Shown here: positions 1 to 8,699 of the stretch, in pieces
Layout: each line of letters begins with the position of its first letter
Numbering within the stretch: the first letter of the stretch is position 1
Assembly (NCBI GenBank): GCA_024636585.1
Contig: JAGXGS010000053.1
Location: 1 to 39,107 of the forward strand
Source: Thiogranum sp.
GTDB lineage: Bacteria; Pseudomonadota; Gammaproteobacteria; DSM-19610
Direction of reading: 5' to 3'
DNA: 39,107 bases
The notes under the pieces: model-generated
What the model saw: the letters and a program-made list of their open reading frames with translations, nothing else
Told to the model about the DNA's origin: nothing
Database searches by the model: none
Position numbers and translations under genes: made by a program

Positions 1-132
1 AAGGGTACCGGCAAGGTCTATGTAGCCAGCCATCAATCGCCAAAATTATGGGTGATCGACCAGGCGACCCTGGAAGTACTTAATGAAATCGACCTTCCGG
101 CGGTGGGGCACCACATGGAGGTTGTCTATTGA
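1..132 (+). CDS. C-terminal end of a beta-propeller-like (YVTN/cytochrome d1-type) protein, 5' partial
   Basis: Frame 1 is open from the window edge to a TGA at 130-132, giving 43 residues. The segment KVYVASHQSPKLWVID followed by TLEVLNEIDLP resembles one blade of a YVTN-type or cytochrome d1-type propeller: a Val-Tyr-Val-Ala strand, a turn, then an 'x-V-I-D-x-x-T-L-E-V' strand. Such proteins are usually periplasmic and often sit near c-type cytochromes. Only this tail is visible, so the substrate or cofactor cannot be judged. The family assignment rests on one blade and is tentative. Confidence 0.45.
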   Translation, partial: KGTGKVYVASHQSPKLWVIDQATLEVLNEIDLPAVGHHMEVVY

Positions 133-323
133 AGTATCCGCGCCGGAACGGCAGCCAGGACTGATGGGGACGCCGGGTGTGGCTGACCTGTCGCTGGCAG
201 CCAGCCTCGGCAAGCCGCAGATCCGGCACATGCAGGAGAGCAATCCGGGGCTGATCGACAACGTCGGCTGACGATCGAGTTTCATGCGCGGCGGAATACT
301 CCCGCCAATCACGGAATAGTTGT
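133..323. other. Gene-free stretch after the propeller gene
   Basis: I see no convincing gene here. One forward frame stays open to a TGA at 269-271 and reads like a low-complexity continuation (VADLSLAASLGKPQIRHMQ). It has no start signal of its own and could be a frameshifted tail of the preceding gene or chance. Confidence 0.3.
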
Positions 324-368
324 CATTACGGGTACCTCACCCTTTGGGTCGGGGCATCGCAATGACGG
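324..368 (-). repeat. REP-like repeat, copy 1
   Basis: On the minus strand this 45-nt segment runs from CCGTCATTGCGATGCC through GACCCAAAGGGTGAGGTACC to CGTAATG. It matches bases 37231-37279 over nearly the whole length, with a 4-nt indel and a few substitutions. The core GACCCAAAGGGT is partly palindromic. The opening CGTCATTGCGA is typical of short dispersed extragenic repeats in many proteobacteria. Its presence outside the tRNA-bounded region and again in the core suggests this left flank is native chromosome. Confidence 0.75.
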
Positions 369-401
369 GTTTTTAATCGGTTTATCGGAAATGCCCCGTG
401 G

Positions 402-429
402 TTGACAGCGTTACGCTTCCCTGTAGAAT
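402..429 (+). promoter_or_regulatory. Sigma70-type promoter of the tRNA-Val remnant
   Basis: TTGACA (402-407) and TAGAAT (424-429) are separated by 16 nt and end 17 nt before the tRNA fragment. The same -35, spacer length, -10 and a CCCTG just before the -10 recur before the complete tRNA-Val at 24028-24055. The rest of the flanks differs. Confidence 0.7.
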
Positions 430-446
430 CCGGCTTTCAAAGATTC

Positions 447-485
447 AGGCGCGTAGCTCAGTTGGTTAGAGCACCACCTTGACAT
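447..485 (+). pseudogene. tRNA-Val(GAC) 5' half, truncated after the anticodon loop
   Basis: These 39 nt are identical to the first 39 nt of the complete tRNA-Val at 24074-24150. They cover the 5' acceptor strand, the D arm, the 5' strand of the anticodon stem and the whole loop TTGACAT. Identity stops exactly there: the next bases are AACTTT instead of GGTGGG, so the anticodon stem, variable region, T arm and 3' acceptor strand are missing. No functional tRNA can be made. The break position is a known crossover site for tyrosine recombinases that use tRNA genes, so this is the likely left edge of an integrated element. Confidence 0.9.
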
Positions 486-899
486 AACTTTCCTGCCTTT
501 GAAAATATTCCATAATCTACTGAAAATTAAAATAAATACCATATAAACCCGGTTGACGCCTGACAAAACCGTACTCAAGGACCGCAAAAAATGAGCGATT
601 ATTTGACTCATGGCGGAATGACAATCCGAGTACAACCCTGACAGGTGGGCAACATTGGCAGGCAACGGTCACAAACAACCGCGTAACAAACGTCAACTGC
701 GTAGCCGCGTGGACCAGCGACCGCGCTTGCTCAAGACCCTGCCGAAATACCCCGATACGATCCCCCTGTTGGAGGCTGCCGAGCGCTTCGTTGCATCCGC
801 GGACAAAGCAGATCGGTTCAAGTTCATCAGAATGCCCTCGTGTCCACTACGGGTGCCGGCGCCGGTCCGCTTTGTTTCGACCGGCGCTGGCGCCTCCAA
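486..899. other. Non-coding or decayed left end of the accessory region
   Basis: Bases 486-560 are strikingly AT-rich compared with the surroundings. No integrase or transposase could be recognised. A forward frame from about 655 stays open (it includes PDTIPLLEAAERFVASADKA) but resembles no family I know and runs antisense into the cytochrome gene. It may be a relic. Confidence 0.4.
852..894 (-). terminator. Strong hairpin just 3' of the dihaem cytochrome gene
   Basis: Arms 852-867 and 879-894 pair over about 16 bp with two mismatches or wobbles around an 11-nt loop. It starts 6 nt after the stop codon of the minus-strand cytochrome c gene. There is no T-run after it on the minus strand, so it is either a Rho-type 3' end structure or a transcript-stabilising hairpin. 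Confidence 0.5.
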
Positions 900-1514
900 T
901 CAAGTGCCAAACGCCTCACGCAGATACTTAAGCACGTTTCTCAGGTCGCCCTCGCTCAGCGCGGGATTGCCGCCTTTGGCCGGCATGGCCATGGGAGAGC
1001 CAGGGCTCTGAAATCCGTTCGCCATATTGCGCAGCAAATGAGCATCCGGTTTTGTCAAACGGCCACCTTCGTCGGTGAAATCCGGCACGCCAGGCAGAGC
1101 ACCTTTGCCATCCGCGCCATGGCAGGCGATGCATGTCTGGTTGTAGATCGCCTGACCGGAAAGGCCGCTATCGGCGACGCTCCCGGCAGATGTCCTGACG
1201 ATGTTGGCAGGAATTGGACGGTTATTGGAGGACTGCAGAAACGTCAGAATATCGCGCATCTCCTGCCCGGTAAGTCCAGCTCTTACCCGCATATGGAACA
1301 CCGTGGTGATCCATTGATCATCGCGCAGGTCGTTGGCGCCACGAAGGTTATGGCAGCGGCCACAGTTTTCAGCCCACGCCTTGGACCCTCGTGCAAAGTC
1401 ACCCGGCGCCGGGTAGTCTGCAGCTAGTCCGGTTTTCGGTAACAGCGCGATGATCAAGCTCAGTGATCCTGCCGCCGCGAGGCTCTTCAGGATTGCTTTA
1501 TGTGTTGATTGCAT
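900..1514 (-). CDS. Periplasmic dihaem cytochrome c
   Basis: The 204-residue product begins with a Sec signal peptide (hydrophobic residues about 10-30, likely cleavage near GLA-AD). It carries two haem c attachment motifs, CGRCH at 51-55 and CIACH at 128-132, so it is a tandem of two class I cytochrome c domains of about 75 residues. 'SPMAMPAKGG' near residues 172-181 may supply the distal Met of the second haem. The role is periplasmic electron transfer; the partner is unknown. The start is supported by GGAGG 7 nt upstream. It lies 12 nt after the porin gene stop on the same strand, so the two are probably co-transcribed. The dicytochrome layout resembles cytochrome c4-like or thiosulfate-oxidation accessory cytochromes, but motifs do not decide this. 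Confidence 0.85.
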   Translation of the reverse strand: MQSTHKAILKSLAAAGSLSLIIALLPKTGLAADYPAPGDFARGSKAWAENCGRCHNLRGANDLRDDQWITTVFHMRVRAGLTGQEMRDILTFLQSSNNRPIPANIVRTSAGSVADSGLSGQAIYNQTCIACHGADGKGALPGVPDFTDEGGRLTKPDAHLLRNMANGFQSPGSPMAMPAKGGNPALSEGDLRNVLKYLREAFGT

Positions 1515-1526
1515 GTCGGTAACCTC

Positions 1527-2831
1527 CTAAAAGCCGTAGGCCAGCTGGCCGAAGAAACGGTTGTCATCGCTGGTGCTGCCTTGTTGCCCATCGTTGAGTT
1601 CGTAAGACAGTTTGCCGATGAAGTTATTGGAGAACAGATAATTGACGCCTATGGCCCACTGGTCCTGGTCGGCGCTGTCGTGAGGTGAGTCAAATTCCGC
1701 GTAACGTACGACACCCTCCCACCGGGTCGGCCGCAACTTGTATGCTGCCTGCAGGTACCAGGATTCCCATTCGGCTCCTTCAGCAACGACGCTGCCCGAT
1801 TCATCGTCCACCTTGGATTTGACATACTCACCGCGGGTGTCCAGGTTGCGCCATTGGAGGGCGAAGTCCGCACCGTAGACATCGTAGTCGCGATCCGGTT
1901 CGCTACCGATACCGCCTTCGGCGTCTTCTGCGGTGCCGCCGAGGAAGCCGGCGTCGATACTGACGGCTTCGAGTTCGGTGATGGTGGCTTTGCCGGTGGC
2001 GCCGGACAGACCGATTTCCAGTCCCGGAACAGGAATGATACCAATGCGACCGCCAAACACTTTTTCGCCATCCCCGTCGCTGGAGAATGCCTCGGCGTCA
2101 ATGCCATCCAGCTCGTACTCGAACTCGGTCTCACCCGCTGCGCCTTCCGCTTCCGCTTTCAACTCCGGCCCGTTACCCACATACAGGGCGTAGTTGGTGC
2201 GGATGCTACCCAGCGGGAAACCGCCGCGAAGCTGGATGCCAAGCTCGGAGACGGGCGCGGCACCATCATGGCCGAATCCCGGTGGTGCGGACGGCAGCTT
2301 GTTGATCCAGGAAGGGTGCAGATTCTGGCGAAACTGCCCAACCGGGCTGAGGAACTTGCCTGCCAGGACAGTGACATAGTCATTGAAGAAATAATCGAGC
2401 GTAAGGTATTCGAGAGCGACGTCCGTCTCGGTGTCATTCTGCGTAATTTCCAGTTCCGACTCGAGCATCACCAGGTCGCGGTACTGAAAGTGGAAGATGG
2501 GTGAGAAGCTGCCCACCGCGAAACTGCCATCTTCGCCTTCCGGTTCCACGTAGCCGACGTCCGCGTAACCGGCCATGTGTATCAGCGTATTGGGATCCCG
2601 CCACTCCGATGCCTCGGCGACTTCCTGCTGGAGTTGCTGTACATCCTGCTTGCTTGCTGCGGCTTCCTCCTGTTCCTTGAGCTGTTTCTGGACCTGCTCG
2701 AGCTGTTGTTGCAGCGATTCAACGGTTTCCCTCAGTGCGTCGATATCACCCGCCGCGATTGAAGGAACAGGCATCAAGGCTGCAATCACCGCGAGCACTG
2801 TCGGCCTGAGAAAAAAGTGTTGTTCGTTCAT
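1527..2831 (-). CDS. Outer-membrane porin with N-terminal coiled coil
   Basis: The 434-residue protein starts at the ATG at 2829-2831, preceded by GGGAGAA. An upstream in-frame ATG would add 27 residues without signal-peptide character and lacks such a site. A signal peptide (cleavage near SIAA-GD) is followed by a coiled coil rich in Leu/Gln/Glu (about residues 27-72). From about residue 80 alternating beta-strand segments run to a terminal Phe (QLAYGF), the usual C-terminal signal for BAM-mediated outer-membrane insertion. Coiled coil plus barrel matches trimeric DcaP-like or phosphate-selective-porin-like families. Several Glu/Asp-rich loops suggest an acidic surface. The substrate is unknown; pairing with a cytochrome gene hints at a respiratory or metal context. 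Confidence 0.75.
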   Translation of the reverse strand: MNEQHFFLRPTVLAVIAALMPVPSIAAGDIDALRETVESLQQQLEQVQKQLKEQEEAAASKQDVQQLQQEVAEASEWRDPNTLIHMAGYADVGYVEPEGEDGSFAVGSFSPIFHFQYRDLVMLESELEITQNDTETDVALEYLTLDYFFNDYVTVLAGKFLSPVGQFRQNLHPSWINKLPSAPPGFGHDGAAPVSELGIQLRGGFPLGSIRTNYALYVGNGPELKAEAEGAAGETEFEYELDGIDAEAFSSDGDGEKVFGGRIGIIPVPGLEIGLSGATGKATITELEAVSIDAGFLGGTAEDAEGGIGSEPDRDYDVYGADFALQWRNLDTRGEYVKSKVDDESGSVVAEGAEWESWYLQAAYKLRPTRWEGVVRYAEFDSPHDSADQDQWAIGVNYLFSNNFIGKLSYELNDGQQGSTSDDNRFFGQLAYGF

Positions 2832-3011
2832 GATTGGTTCTCCCATACATGCTTCAGTAGATCCGACCCGGTAACAGGTCCAGATACACTGACCGCTTGG
2901 CTTGACTGGCAAGACTGCCGGACGGCAACAGGGGATCTGTGTGCCGAATGCGGTTACCAGTCTTCTCTAAAAGCTAAATGGTGAATGTCGGGCGCAGGGC
3001 CCTTGTGGGTC

Positions 3012-3428
3012 TTACTGTTGGGGCGGACGGAGCAGGGGAGAAGTGACACGACCGGTTTGCTGGTCTGATACTTGTGTCTGGAATGCGAATTGAGAGTCAC
3101 TCAGTGCAAGCTGTGTAAAGGCGGGGAGGAAGAACGTTATATGGAAAAAATCACATGCTCCGCCACATTTGCAGTTAACCCAGTCTTTATCACAGCAGTC
3201 TTCTGATGACGCGGCATCAACGTTACTTTCGATCTGGCTGTGATGACATGATGCTTTTACCTCGATAACCGATTGGTCAAGGTGACAAACATGGCCAGGT
3301 ATTGAAAACGCGCCTTGAAGCGGTGCGAACACGAGCGCGACGATGAGGAGCCATCGTAATGCGGTGCTGTCGGTGTGTTTGGACCGGTTCACGGGATGTT
3401 TCTTGCGTCTCTGCCGTTTGATAATCAA
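3012..3428 (-). CDS. Small Cys/His-rich exported protein, possibly metal-related
   Basis: The predicted 138-residue product has a basic N terminus, one hydrophobic segment (LLIVALVFAPLQGAFS, about residues 27-42) that looks like a signal peptide, and then a Cys-rich stretch including GHVCHL, ASCHHS, EDCCDKDW and CKCGGACDF. It ends with PLLRPPQQ, like the Pro-Pro tails of small CopL/DUF2946-like proteins encoded beside copper resistance genes. It stands between a porin gene and a CusA remnant on the same strand, which fits a metal-handling role. No enzyme motif is seen. The start is uncertain; a shorter start nearer the hydrophobic segment is possible. Confidence 0.5.
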   Translation of the reverse strand: MIIKRQRRKKHPVNRSKHTDSTALRWLLIVALVFAPLQGAFSIPGHVCHLDQSVIEVKASCHHSQIESNVDAASSEDCCDKDWVNCKCGGACDFFHITFFLPAFTQLALSDSQFAFQTQVSDQQTGRVTSPLLRPPQQ

Positions 3429-3628
3429 CTATAGTAAGAATTTGAGTTAAATCCACCGTCTTCTGCATTGAGCTGGATCAAAATTTGCCCTATTAACGAA
3501 TAGCCTCAGTGGGGCTTTCCTGGGGCCAAACACCCGAGTGGTTGACATGAATTGGCGCCGGGAAAGGTGTGAGTTACACACAGGATGACCCAAGCAAAGC
3601 ACTACCGTACCTTCCTGGCGGCGGAGAC

Positions 3629-3803
3629 CTATGTTTGTCGGCCCCGCCAGAGCAGAAACGCGGCGGGTATAACCAGCAGTGTCAGCACCGTAGCGCTGAC
3701 CATGCCTCCCACCATGGGCGCCGCAATGCGGCGCATGACTTCGGAACCGGTGCCGCCGCCCAGCATGATGGGCAGCAGGCCGGCGATGATGGCCGCTACC
3801 GTC
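3629..3803 (-). pseudogene. 3' remnant of a CusA/CzcA-type heavy-metal RND pump gene
   Basis: Minus-strand translation gives [21 protein letters not shown], then [20 protein letters not shown] and [16 protein letters not shown], followed by a TAG at 3629-3631. This is the last two transmembrane helices of the HME-RND family, including the conserved GTGSEVM and RIAAPMVGG motifs. The rest of the roughly 1040-residue protein is absent: homology ends near 3803 and unrelated DNA and the divergent fusion gene follow. It is therefore a dead fragment of a Cu/Ag- or Co/Zn/Cd-exporting pump, independent of the intact RND gene at 32805. It shows that the island once encoded a metal efflux system. Confidence 0.85.
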
Positions 3804-3882
3804 GAACAGTTAAGATGACCACACTGCCGGCTAGGTTTTTGTCGTTCCCGTGATAGCAGTCCTAACCTAAGGAGTAGGCACC

Positions 3883-6800
3883 ATGAACACAGAGAAAAGA
3901 ATCGTGCTCATCACCGGCGCCAGCGGCCGTATCGGCTCGGCGGTGATGCGGCGGCTGAGCCGGCGTTTCAGTGACGTGGTCGGCTTCGACCGCAAAGCGC
4001 CGAGTCCGCCGCCGCCGGGTTGCACCCATATCCCGGTGGACATTACTTCCGATGACAGCCTGCAAGACGGGCTGCGTGTCCTGCGGGAGCACCACGGGAC
4101 GCAGGTCGCGTCGGTGGTGCACCTGGCCGCCTACTACGATTTTCTCGGCAAGCCGAGCCCCAAATATGACGCGATCACCGTCGAGGGCACGCGCCGCCTG
4201 CTGCGCGGGCTGCGCGCGGGCGGGTTCGGGGTCGAGCAGTTCCTCTTCTCCAGCACCATGCTCGTGCACAAGCCTGGCGAGCCGGGGGAGTTCATCACCG
4301 AGGATTGGCCGTTGGAACCAACCTGGGCCTACCCGGAGTCGAAGGTGCGCACCGAGCAAGTGATTCACGCCGAGCGTGGCGAGATTCCTGCAGTGATCCT
4401 GCGCTTTGCCGGCGTCTACGACGACATCTGCCACTCGCCGCCGCTCGCGCACCAGATCCAGCGCCTCTACGAGGGTCAGCTCGCCGCCCATCTCTACTCC
4501 GGCGAGACCTCGCACGGCCAGGCCTACCTCCACCTGGACGACGCGGTCGATGCCATCGAGCGCGCCGTGGAGCGGCGCGTGCAGCTGCCGCCCGAGACCG
4601 CGATCCTGATCGGCGAGCCGGAGACGCTGAGCTATGATGAGCTGCAGCACAGCTTCATGCGCCTGCTGCACAAGAAGTCCACGGAGACGCAAAACGTCCC
4701 CGGGCTGATCGCCAAGGCGGGTGCCTGGGCGCAGGGCCTGCTCCCCGGAGAGCAGTTCATCAAGCCGTGGATGATCGACCGGGCCAACGACCACTACGCC
4801 CTCGACATCACCCGCGCCCGCACGCTGCTCGACTGGCAGCCGCAGCGCTCGTTGCGCGAGACGCTGCCTAAGATGGTCGCGGCGCTGGAAGCCGATCCCA
4901 TCGGCTGGTATAGAGAACACGGCCTGGAGCCGCCCGCGTCGCTGGAGGAAAAGAAGGAAAAGGCGGCTGCGCCCGAGGCCCCCGAACCGTCCACTGAGGC
5001 ATCCCGTGCAGAACACGGCGGGGCGGGGCATGAACACGCGCACGACGGGGAGGCGCCTGCCGAAGGGGCTGCCGCGCCGGGCTGCACAATGCACGCCTGC
5101 CCCATGCACCCGGAGGTCTGCCAGTCCTCGCCCGGCAACTGTCCGCGCTGCGGCACGACCCTGGAAGCGGCGGAAACCGCCGGGCCGGCGCAGGCGGTCG
5201 AGTACACCTGCCCCATGCACCCGGAGATCGTGCAAAGCGAGCCGGGCCGCTGCCCCAAGTGCGGCATGGCGCTGGAGTTGCGCACCGTTCCGCCGGAAGC
5301 GCATCACGAACATGGACAACATGCCGGCCATGACCCTGCGGCGCCCGGCGAGGATGAGGCGACCGAATACACCTGCCCGATGCACTCGGAGATCGTGCGC
5401 AGCGAGCCGGGCAGTTGCCCCAAGTGCGGCATGCCCCTCGTGCCGCGCGGCGCGGCGGCGTCTCACGGCGGCGAGCACGCCGGCCACGGTGTCGACATGA
5501 TGGTCGAGAGCCACCGCAATATGCTCTGGCCGCACTATCTCAACCTGATGCTCGGCTTCTGGCTGCTGACCAGCCCCTTCACGCTCGGTTACATGAGCGA
5601 CTTCGTGCCCGACGCCAACCAGTTGCGGGTCATGGCCGAACGCGATCTGGCGTCGTTCGAGCTGCGCAACCTGTGGATGACCTGGAGCGACGTGCTCAGC
5701 GGCATCCTGGTGATCGTGTTCAGCGCCCTGTCGGCGGACGCCTGGCGCCGCAATCCCTGGGCGCAGTGGGCCAACGCCTTCGTCGGTCTGTGGCTGCTGT
5801 TCGCGCCGCTGGTGTTCTGGACCCCGCTGCCCGAGGCCTATGCCAACGGCACCCTGGTCGGCGGCTTGGTGATCGCGCTGTCGGTGCTGATCCCGATGAT
5901 GCCCGGTATGAGCATGGCCGGCATGATGGGCAAGCCGGACGTGCCGCCGGGCTGGGCCTACTGCCCTTCGACCTGGCTGCAGCGCATGCCCATCGGTGTG
6001 CTGGCGCTGATAGGCTTTCTCATCGCACGCGTGCTGGGCGCCTACCAGCTCGGCCACATCGACTCCGTCTGGGAGCCGTTCTTCGCCGGCGTCGGCGAGA
6101 AACAGGGCGTGATGAACGGCACCGAGACCATCATCACCTCGGATGTCTCCAAGGCCTGGCCGATTGCCGACGGTGCACTGGGTGCGATCGTCTACACGCT
6201 CGAGCTGGTGATGACCTGGATGGCCGGCAAGACCCGCTGGCGCACCATGCCGTGGATGGTGCTGGGGCTGGCCGTGCTGATCCTGCCGCTGGGGGTGGTC
6301 AGCATCTACTTCGTCATCATCCAGCCGATCGCGATCGGTACCTGGTGCACGCTGTGCCTGATCGCCGCGCTGGCGATGGCGGTGATGATTCCGTATTCGC
6401 TCAACGAGTTTGTCGCCATGGGCCAGTTTCTGGTCTGGTCGCGCCGCCAGGGCAAACCGTTCTGGCGCACCTTCTGGACCGGCGACGCCATGGACGGCGG
6501 CAGCGACGACAACGCCAAGGGGCTGGCTGCCGGCCCCGGCGAGCAGTGGGCCCAGGCAACCCGTGGCGTCACTTATCCCTGGACGCTGCTGGTTAGCATC
6601 GCCATCGGCGTCTGGCTCACCTTCACGCGGCTGAGCTTCGACAGTTCGGGCGCCATGGCGAACAGCGATCACCTGGTCGGCGCGCTGGTGGTGACCTTCT
6701 CGATCATGGCCTGGGCCGAGGTGGGGCGCGCCATCCGCTTCATCAACATCCCGTTCGGCGCCTGGCTGATTGCCGCACCCTGGCTGCTCGACGGCATCGT

Positions 6801-6915
6801 CTCGCCGCTGGCGATCTGGAATGGTGTGATCTGCGGAGCGCTGCTGGTTGTATTAGCGATTCCGCGCGGACAGATCAAGGATTCCTATGCGGGTTGGGAC
6901 CGGTACATTGTTTAG
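3883..6915 (+). CDS. SDR epimerase / triple heavy-metal-binding / VKOR-like membrane fusion protein
   Basis: One uninterrupted 1010-residue frame joins three kinds of module. Residues 1 to about 340 are an extended SDR (NAD-dependent epimerase/dehydratase): GASGRIG at 12-18 binds the dinucleotide, and Y150/K154 (YPESK) is the catalytic pair. Residues about 401-520 hold three CPMH-x-CP-[RK]-CG modules (start near 401, 441 and 496; the last two CPKCGM), the HMBD family also seen on copper ATPases and CusB, with His-rich linkers between them. Residues about 550-1000 are membrane-embedded: SPW-repeat-like helices, a vitamin K epoxide reductase-like core with the CTLC redox motif at 822-825, and a second SPW-like bundle. 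Start: AAGGAG precedes the ATG by about 9 nt. This could couple periplasmic thiol redox or metal sensing to a cytosolic dehydrogenase; the function is unproven. Confidence 0.85.
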   Translation: MNTEKRIVLITGASGRIGSAVMRRLSRRFSDVVGFDRKAPSPPPPGCTHIPVDITSDDSLQDGLRVLREHHGTQVASVVHLAAYYDFLGKPSPKYDAITVEGTRRLLRGLRAGGFGVEQFLFSSTMLVHKPGEPGEFITEDWPLEPTWAYPESKVRTEQVIHAERGEIPAVILRFAGVYDDICHSPPLAHQIQRLYEGQLAAHLYSGETSHGQAYLHLDDAVDAIERAVERRVQLPPETAILIGEPETLSYDELQHSFMRLLHKKSTETQNVPGLIAKAGAWAQGLLPGEQFIKPWMIDRANDHYALDITRARTLLDWQPQRSLRETLPKMVAALEADPIGWYREHGLEPPASLEEKKEKAAAPEAPEPSTEASRAEHGGAGHEHAHDGEAPAEGAAAPGCTMHACPMHPEVCQSSPGNCPRCGTTLEAAETAGPAQAVEYTCPMHPEIVQSEPGRCPKCGMALELRTVPPEAHHEHGQHAGHDPAAPGEDEATEYTCPMHSEIVRSEPGSCPKCGMPLVPRGAAASHGGEHAGHGVDMMVESHRNMLWPHYLNLMLGFWLLTSPFTLGYMSDFVPDANQLRVMAERDLASFELRNLWMTWSDVLSGILVIVFSALSADAWRRNPWAQWANAFVGLWLLFAPLVFWTPLPEAYANGTLVGGLVIALSVLIPMMPGMSMAGMMGKPDVPPGWAYCPSTWLQRMPIGVLALIGFLIARVLGAYQLGHIDSVWEPFFAGVGEKQGVMNGTETIITSDVSKAWPIADGALGAIVYTLELVMTWMAGKTRWRTMPWMVLGLAVLILPLGVVSIYFVIIQPIAIGTWCTLCLIAALAMAVMIPYSLNEFVAMGQFLVWSRRQGKPFWRTFWTGDAMDGGSDDNAKGLAAGPGEQWAQATRGVTYPWTLLVSIAIGVWLTFTRLSFDSSGAMANSDHLVGALVVTFSIMAWAEVGRAIRFINIPFGAWLIAAPWLLDGIVSPLAIWNGVICGALLVVLAIPRGQIKDSYAGWDRYIV

Positions 6916-7010
6916 CCGGCCAGTTGCAAGCGCACCGCGTTTTTTCGTGCGGCGGCGGTGCCTGATGTCGGTACCGCAGGAAGCGTCAACGGCAAGAGGA
7001 GGTTGAAATC

Positions 7011-7328
7011 ATGTCCACGGATCAACTCGAAAAGACGATAGCGGAACTCACGGTACCGGGCCGGGGTATTCTGGCCGCGGACGAAAGTACCGGCACCATC
7101 GAGAAGCGTTTCAAGGCGATGAACACCGGCCTGGAAGGAGCGCCCTGGCAACTGAGATTTTCCTATGGCCGGGCCCTGCAGGCCCCGGCGCTCAAGGCGT
7201 GGCGCGGTGAAGAAAAGAATCGAGACCTTACCCAGCAGGCACTACTCAAGCGCGCGAGCTTGAACAGTGCGGCCTGCCAGGGCCGATATACGATTGCGAT
7301 GGAGGTGGGCCCCGGTGACCGGCAATGA
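7011..7328 (+). pseudogene. Class I fructose-bisphosphate aldolase with large internal deletion
   Basis: The 105-residue frame starts like class I aldolase (residues 1-38: VPGRGILAADESTGTIEKRF) and then jumps, near residue 41, to the family C terminus (PWQLRFSYGRALQAPALKAW ... ACQGRY). Full-length enzymes have about 340 residues, so some 230 residues are missing in frame, including the Schiff-base lysine and most of the barrel. The ribosome binding site GAGGAGG and start codon are intact, so a short peptide may still be made, but it cannot be an aldolase. The deletion junction lies at about 7131-7142. The intact gene would have supplied triose/hexose phosphate interconversion next to the sugar genes downstream. 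Confidence 0.88.
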
Positions 7329-7424
7329 GTCGACTTCATGTGCGCGGCTGGTGTCGCCCACGGCATGGTTATGGGGCTCGCCGCGGAGGGATTCCACCGC
7401 GAAAATGGCGAGGCGGAGGCAGTG

Positions 7425-8699
7425 ATGCGTTCAGAGAATAATTCCGCTATCGACTTCGACGAAGGTTACGCAAAGGCACTGGCACTGCTCCACGACTGCG
7501 CCACACCGGACGGTTTCGTCGCCAGCCCCAGCGGCCACGATAACTACCGGCGCATCTGGGGCCGTGACGGCACCATCATCTCGTTGGCGGCCTTGCTTAC
7601 GCACAACAGCGGACTCATAGAGACGGCGCGGAAAACCTTCGAAACGCTAGCGGAATATCAGGGGCCCCATGGTGAGATCCCCAGCAATGTCGATACCGTT
7701 GCGCAACGCATCAGTTACGGCGGTACCACCGGACGCGTCGATGCCAATCTCTGGTTCGTCATCGGTTGCGGCGAATACTGGCTGGCGACGGGCGATGACG
7801 AATTCCTGCAACGCCTGATGCCCGCCATCGAAAAGGTGCGTTTCCTGCTCGGCGCCTGGGAATTCAACAGCCGCGGGCTCATCTACGTGCCGCTGACCGG
7901 CGACTGGGCTGACGAGTACCTGCACAATGGCTACGTGCTCTATGACCAGTTGCTGTACCTGCAGGCGCAACGTACCCTGGCCCGCATGCACGCGGCGGTG
8001 CACGGTTCGAGCGACCACGCACTCAACGAAAAAACCAGCCGCCTGCGCCATCTCATCCGCGCCAATTACTGGTTCGACAATGCCAAAAAACCACCCGACG
8101 ACGTCTATCATGAGGTGCTCTACGAAAAGGGGCGCGCCGCCGCCTCGCCCCATTGCGCGGGACGGCACTGGATGCCCTTCTTCTCGCCCGCCGGCTACGG
8201 CTACCGTTTCGATGCCTTTGCCAATGTGCTGGTCTCGCTGTTTAACGTGGCCGATGGCGTGCAGCGCGACAAGGTGGACGAGTTTATCGTTGAGGAGATA
8301 AACAATGATGATCTGCCGCTGCTACCTGCCTTCCACCCGGTCATCGAACCCGTGGATGAGGACTGGGAAGACCTGCAGGTGATGTTTTCCTATACCTTCA
8401 AGAACAAGCCCTATGAGTTCCATAACGGCGGCCTGTGGCCCATGGTCACCGGCTTCTATGTGGCCGACCTGGCTCGGCGGCAGCGAACCGAAGAGGCTAA
8501 AAAGTATCTGCAGGCGATTCATCAGGCCAATGCCCTGGCGATGGAGGGTGAAGCCTGGGGTTTCCCCGAATTCGTGCACGGCCAGAAACTCACGCCCGGT
8601 GGCACCCGGCATCAGGGCTGGAGCGCCGCAGCGGCGATCATCGGCCACCATGCGCTGGACGGACAACCCGTTTTCAGGATTAACGACGATGAAACATAA
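7425..8699 (+). CDS. Glycogen-debranching/amylo-alpha-1,6-glucosidase-like six-hairpin glycosidase
   Basis: The chosen ATG (7425) follows GGAGG with 5-nt spacing and gives 424 residues; an in-frame ATG at 7338 would add 29 less family-like residues. The sequence has the helical (alpha/alpha)6 repeat character of GH63/GH15/GH100-type hydrolases. IWGRDGTIISLAAL near the N terminus is the typical 'W-x-R-D' substrate loop. GDWADEYLHNGYVLYDQLLY and HNGGLWPMVTGFYV provide further acidic and aromatic active-site candidates, and EAWGFPEFVHG lies near the end. It probably hydrolyses an alpha-glucoside (glycogen branch, sucrose or a glucosyl osmolyte); specificity cannot be read from sequence. The stop overlaps the start of the sucrose-phosphatase-like gene by 11 nt, implying a translationally coupled pair. 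Confidence 0.7.
   Translation: MRSENNSAIDFDEGYAKALALLHDCATPDGFVASPSGHDNYRRIWGRDGTIISLAALLTHNSGLIETARKTFETLAEYQGPHGEIPSNVDTVAQRISYGGTTGRVDANLWFVIGCGEYWLATGDDEFLQRLMPAIEKVRFLLGAWEFNSRGLIYVPLTGDWADEYLHNGYVLYDQLLYLQAQRTLARMHAAVHGSSDHALNEKTSRLRHLIRANYWFDNAKKPPDDVYHEVLYEKGRAAASPHCAGRHWMPFFSPAGYGYRFDAFANVLVSLFNVADGVQRDKVDEFIVEEINNDDLPLLPAFHPVIEPVDEDWEDLQVMFSYTFKNKPYEFHNGGLWPMVTGFYVADLARRQRTEEAKKYLQAIHQANALAMEGEAWGFPEFVHGQKLTPGGTRHQGWSAAAAIIGHHALDGQPVFRINDDET

Noticed and set aside
411..665. Minus-strand frame containing the peptide RWCSNQLSYAPE, also found at 23930-24229
   Set aside because: The shared peptide is just the antisense translation of the tRNA-Val sequence at both places, not a protein repeat.
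655..1011. Forward 118-codon frame before and into the cytochrome gene
   Set aside because: The second half is antisense to a clear dihaem cytochrome gene, and the first half has no start site and no family resemblance.
3862..6672. A 936-codon minus-strand open frame
   Set aside because: It is antisense to the SDR-HMBD-VKOR fusion gene, is Arg/His/Gly-rich without any fold signature, and arises from the high GC and codon bias of the real gene.
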